Source: Treponema sp. UBA4307 (GTDB lineage: Bacteria; Spirochaetota; Spirochaetia; Treponematales; Treponemataceae). From it: DNA of 16,945 nt. The stretch's first letter is position 1; each line of letters starts with the position of its first letter. The notes beneath the pieces were generated by a model. That model made no database searches, was not told where the DNA came from, and saw nothing but the letters and a program-made list of their open reading frames with translations. Where the stretch lies: assembly GCA_002394685.1 (NCBI GenBank), contig DGUP01000056.1, positions 1 through 16,945 on the forward strand. The letters are read 5' to 3'. Shown one piece after another: positions 14,055 to 16,945 of the stretch. Position numbers and translations under genes: made by a program.

Positions 14055-15281
14055 ATGATTGAAAGAAACCCGGGATTTTCTAATTTACAGGCAGGTTATC
14101 TCTTTCCGGAAGTAGCAAAGAGAAGAAGAGAATATCAGGCAAAGCATCCTGATGCTAAAATCATCAGTCTTGGTATCGGTAATACAACTGAACCTCTCAC
14201 TCCTCACATTACTAAAGCTATGGTTGATTACGCTAAATCTCTTGCAACAGCAAAGGGATATTCCGGCTATGGTGATGAACAGGGCCTTACAGAACTTCGT
14301 GAAAAAATTGCAAACGTATACTATCCAAAAATGGCTTCAGCAGATGAAGTTTTTATTTCTGACGGTGCAAAATGTGATATTGCAAGAATCCAGACTCTTT
14401 TTGGAAAAAAGGTGGAAGTTGCAGTTCAGGATCCTGCCTATCCGGTTTATGTTGACGGAAGTGTAGTTGTTGGTGCTGCAGGAAAAGCTTCAAAATCCGG
14501 CTATAAGGGAATTACCTATCTGCCATGTACAGCAGAAAATGATTTCTTCCCTGATTTCAGCAAGGTTAAGCCTGATTCCCTGATTTATTTCTGTTCTCCA
14601 AACAATCCTACCGGAGCTGCTGCTACTAAGGCTCAGCTTAAGAAACTTGTTGATTTTGCCCTGAAGAACGGCTGTATTATCATTTATGATGCAGCATATT
14701 TTGCCTTTATCCGCAATCCAAAACTTCCAAAGACTATTTACGAAATTCCTGGTGCAAGAAAATGTGCAATTGAAATTAATTCCTTCTCAAAACTTGCAGG
14801 ATTTACAGGTGTGCGTCTGGGCTGGTCTGTTGTTCCTTCACAGCTTAAGTTTGCTGATGGTACTCCTGTTAAGCAGGACTGGAACCGTGTTATGACAACT
14901 CTCTTTAACGGTGCATCAAATATTGCCCAGAGAGGTGGACTTGCAGCCCTTGATGAAGAGGGTCTTAAGGAAACAAAGGGGCTTGTTGATTATTATCTGG
15001 AAAATGCCAGTCTTATGAAGGAAACTCTTACCGGACCAAATTTCAAGGAAGCTGGGGTAAAAGTTTTCTATACAGGTGATTCACCATATCTTTGGGTTCA
15101 GTTCCCTGGAATGAAGAGCTGGGATGTTTTTGACCGTATTCTTGATGAATGTCACGTGGTCACAACTCCAGGTTCCGGCTTTGGTCCAGCAGGCGAAAGC
15201 TATATCCGTTTCTCTTGTTTCGGTCACAGGGCTGATATTAAGGAAGCTTGCAAAAGACTGTCTAAATTCATAATTAAATAG
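14055..15281 (+). CDS. dapL: LL-diaminopimelate aminotransferase
   Basis: PLP-dependent class I/II aminotransferase of 408 aa, the typical DapL length. It converts tetrahydrodipicolinate directly to LL-diaminopimelate with glutamate as amino donor, bypassing the acyl steps of the DAP pathway. Diagnostic features are the start ERNPGFSNLQAGYLFPE (3-19), ISLGIGNTTEPL (37-48), GYSGYGDEQGL (68-78), SPNNPTG (181-187), YDAAYF (211-216), SFSKLAGFTGVRLGW (243-257) with PLP-binding Lys246, and YIRFSCFG (383-390) with substrate-binding Arg385. GGAGG lies shortly before the ATG. It is separated from usp by 137 nt and from cheA by 174 nt and is probably its own unit. No other lysine or peptidoglycan gene is nearby. 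Confidence 0.95.
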   Translation: MIERNPGFSNLQAGYLFPEVAKRRREYQAKHPDAKIISLGIGNTTEPLTPHITKAMVDYAKSLATAKGYSGYGDEQGLTELREKIANVYYPKMASADEVFISDGAKCDIARIQTLFGKKVEVAVQDPAYPVYVDGSVVVGAAGKASKSGYKGITYLPCTAENDFFPDFSKVKPDSLIYFCSPNNPTGAAATKAQLKKLVDFALKNGCIIIYDAAYFAFIRNPKLPKTIYEIPGARKCAIEINSFSKLAGFTGVRLGWSVVPSQLKFADGTPVKQDWNRVMTTLFNGASNIAQRGGLAALDEEGLKETKGLVDYYLENASLMKETLTGPNFKEAGVKVFYTGDSPYLWVQFPGMKSWDVFDRILDECHVVTTPGSGFGPAGESYIRFSCFGHRADIKEACKRLSKFIIK

Positions 15282-15284
15282 TAG

Positions 15285-15298
15285 AATTTTGCAAAATT
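15285..15298. repeat. 14-bp perfect palindrome after dapL
   Basis: AATTTTGCAAAATT at 15285-15298, starting 4 nt after the dapL stop. It has no loop and no T run, so it is not an intrinsic terminator. It could be a protein-binding site in the dapL-cheA gap, but its AT richness means chance is possible. Confidence 0.35.
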
Positions 15299-15334
15299 TG
15301 TCACATTTTATAGGTTTTGGGTTGGGGATTTACC

Positions 15335-15352
15335 TATAATATGTGTTATAAT
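15335..15352 (+). promoter_or_regulatory. Candidate cheA promoter with two TATAAT boxes
   Basis: Two perfect -10 hexamers lie in the dapL-cheA gap: TATAAT at 15335-15340 and TATAAT at 15347-15352. The second has TGT immediately before it, so it is an extended -10 (TGnTATAAT). Neither has a convincing -35 at 16-18 nt. Either would give a leader of about 95-110 nt before cheA. Confidence 0.45.
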
Positions 15353-15455
15353 TATAAATAGATTGAGGTTTTTACTCTGGAGATGAAGTTTATATAACAG
15401 GATTTTTTAGAGTTTTAAACTTGACTATTGTTGTTAAGAGGTTAAAATATATTTT

Positions 15456-16945
15456 ATGAGTGATTATCTTGACGCAAACAATGAGGAATTGCTTAAAGAT
15501 TTCTTTTCTGAAGCAGAACAGCAGGTAGAAACTCTTGAAAGTAATATCCTTGTTATAGAAAATGACCCCTCAAATCATGATGCCATTGATGAAATTTTCC
15601 GTGCGGCTCATACCTTAAAAGGTGGATCTGCAACTGTAGAAATGACTGAACTGGCTTCATTCTGTCATGATGTCGAAGATTTGCTTGATGCCATTCGTAG
15701 TGATACTGTCAGTGTAAATGAAGAAATTGTAGACGTCCTCCTGAATGCAATTGATACAATTAAGGCAATGCTTGAAGCCAGAAGCGGCGGTTCAGTTTAC
15801 CAGGAAGATGTAAGTGGCATTGTTGCAAAAATTGAGTCATTTATTCCCAAAAAAGATTCAAAGAAGGGTGGAGCACCTAAAGCTGATCTCTCAAAATATG
15901 CACCAAAGAAGCCGGCTCCAAAACCAGCTCCAGTTCCACAGCCTCAGGCTGCAGGTGGAGACTTGCCTCCTTTACCATCTCTTTCAGAAGATGAATATAA
16001 TGAGCTTAAGGAAGCAACAGAAGAAGGCTGTAAGCTTTGGACTGTAAACGTTACTTTTGATGAATCAAATCCAATGAATAGTGTTGGTGGAATCCAGGTA
16101 TTTGCTGCTTTGAAAAATGTTGGTTCTGTTCTTAAGACAGTTCCAGATTTTGAAGAGCTTTATGGTGATGAATTCCACTATCAGGTTGTATATTACGTTT
16201 CTACAAATAATACACAGGAAGTTCTTGAAGATACATCTTTTCTTGATGATGTAACCCTGGCTTCAGATGCAAGGGAAGTTACTGATTCAAATTACATGGG
16301 CGGTGGTTCTGCTGCTCCAGTTTCAGCTCCTGCAGCACCTGTTCAGAAGGCCGTTATAGAAACTGTTCCTGAAGAAGAGGAAGTTGAAGAAGAGATCGTT
16401 GTTCCTGAAACAAGCTCTGCTGTTCAGCAGACAGAAAGTGCACCTGTTAAAAAGGCTGCACCTGCTTCTCACGTTGCTGCACAGACTGGTTCAATTCTCC
16501 GTGTTGACTCTAAGCGCGTTGATAACCTCATGAACCTGGTTTCAGAAACTGTAATTACAAAAGCTGCCTTTAACCAGAACGGTCTTAAGATGGCCGATCT
16601 TCAGGTTGAACTTCAGAATCTTAATGCTACATTCAAAGAAAAACAGCATTCTCTTATGGAAGAAATTCCAAAGTACCTGGAAATGGTTAAGAATGGTGTT
16701 TCTCCAAAAGAAATCAGGGCAAAAATCAATGAAGAATTCGGATCAATGGGTAACTGGTTCGATTCTTTCGAAAACGAATTCAAGGTTAATTCTACAAAAT
16801 ATCGTTCTACAACACAGAATCTCGGTCGTATTTCAAGTGAACTTCAGGAAGGCGTAATGAAGATCCGCATGGTTCCAATCGGAACTGTATTCAATCGCTT
16901 CCCTCGTGTAGTTCGTGATTTAAGCCGTGATCTTGGCCGTAAGGT
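15456..16945 (+). CDS. cheA: Chemotaxis histidine kinase CheA, N-terminal part (runs off window)
   Basis: The first 496 codons of CheA, open at the right edge. The HPt (P1) domain occupies about 1-108, with the phosphorylated His52 in AAHTLKGGSATVE (50-62). A Lys/Pro/Ala-rich linker follows, then a P2-like alpha/beta domain (about 193-275) for response-regulator binding. A second acidic and Ala/Pro-rich linker (about 283-344) leads to the P3 dimerisation region from SILRVDSKRVDNLMNLVSET (346-365) to LQEGVMKIRMVPIGTVFNRF (463-482). Compared with P3 of enteric CheA, which I recall as about 35 residues between these blocks, there are about 60 extra residues here. The kinase and CheW-like domains lie beyond the window. 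AAGAGG is 14 nt before the ATG, a loose spacing, but the N-terminus is typical. CheA phosphorylates CheY to steer flagellar motors. Confidence 0.95.
   Translation, partial: MSDYLDANNEELLKDFFSEAEQQVETLESNILVIENDPSNHDAIDEIFRAAHTLKGGSATVEMTELASFCHDVEDLLDAIRSDTVSVNEEIVDVLLNAIDTIKAMLEARSGGSVYQEDVSGIVAKIESFIPKKDSKKGGAPKADLSKYAPKKPAPKPAPVPQPQAAGGDLPPLPSLSEDEYNELKEATEEGCKLWTVNVTFDESNPMNSVGGIQVFAALKNVGSVLKTVPDFEELYGDEFHYQVVYYVSTNNTQEVLEDTSFLDDVTLASDAREVTDSNYMGGGSAAPVSAPAAPVQKAVIETVPEEEEVEEEIVVPETSSAVQQTESAPVKKAAPASHVAAQTGSILRVDSKRVDNLMNLVSETVITKAAFNQNGLKMADLQVELQNLNATFKEKQHSLMEEIPKYLEMVKNGVSPKEIRAKINEEFGSMGNWFDSFENEFKVNSTKYRSTTQNLGRISSELQEGVMKIRMVPIGTVFNRFPRVVRDLSRDLGRK

Noticed and set aside
1..16945. 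CRISPR array, tRNA, rRNA, insertion sequence or prophage module
   Set aside because: No regularly spaced repeats, cloverleaf, rRNA-like block or transposase was seen. The recombinase alone does not define a mobile element.

Overview
The window looks like a piece of spirochaete chromosome, most likely from a treponeme. It is AT-rich, with strong purine-rich ribosome-binding sites. It carries a full archaeal/vacuolar-type (A/V-type) ATPase operon, a dapL-type lysine-pathway aminotransferase, and the start of a cheA whose dimerisation domain carries a long insertion. The genus is inferred from gene content and family resemblance, not from a database search.

Layout: (1) 15-608, minus strand: a serine recombinase of the resolvase/invertase type. 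(2) 609-936: a gene-free stretch with several inverted repeats and a bidirectional terminator. (3) 937-2571, minus: an acyl-CoA synthetase. (4) 2752-3501, minus: triosephosphate isomerase (tpiA). It is divergent from (5) secG (3678-4127, plus), and two good sigma70-type promoters lie between them. (6) 4239-4709: a stand-alone PTS EIIA protein of the PtsN/fructose family. (7) 4821-13917: ten tightly packed plus-strand genes. In order they are V-ATPase subunits H/G-like stalk, C, I, K, F, E, A, B, D and a universal stress protein (Usp). (8) 14055-15281: LL-diaminopimelate aminotransferase (dapL). (9) 15456 to the right edge: the N-terminal part of cheA, cut off inside the dimerisation region. 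This gene is open at the window end.

The V-ATPase cluster encodes a whole rotary enzyme. A and B form the catalytic head. D, F and C form the central rotor and collar. E and the small H-like protein form the peripheral stalks. I and K form the membrane ion channel. Junctions are tight: C/I overlap by 8 nt, E/A and D/Usp by 4 nt, and A/B by 1 nt, while C/I, E/A, A/B, B/D and D/usp all have little or no spacing. This supports one translationally coupled unit. The Usp therefore appears to be a member of the ATPase operon rather than a free-standing stress gene.

The less routine signals are the inverted-repeat cluster in front of the recombinase, the Usp coupled to the V-ATPase with a degenerate nucleotide loop, and a K subunit made as a signal-peptide precursor with an acidic linker and without the usual Na+-ligand residues. 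There is also an acidic low-complexity tail on SecG that resembles the K linker, the insertion in the CheA dimerisation domain, and a promoter-like element shared by the V-ATPase operon and dapL. I see no CRISPR array, tRNA, rRNA or insertion sequence.
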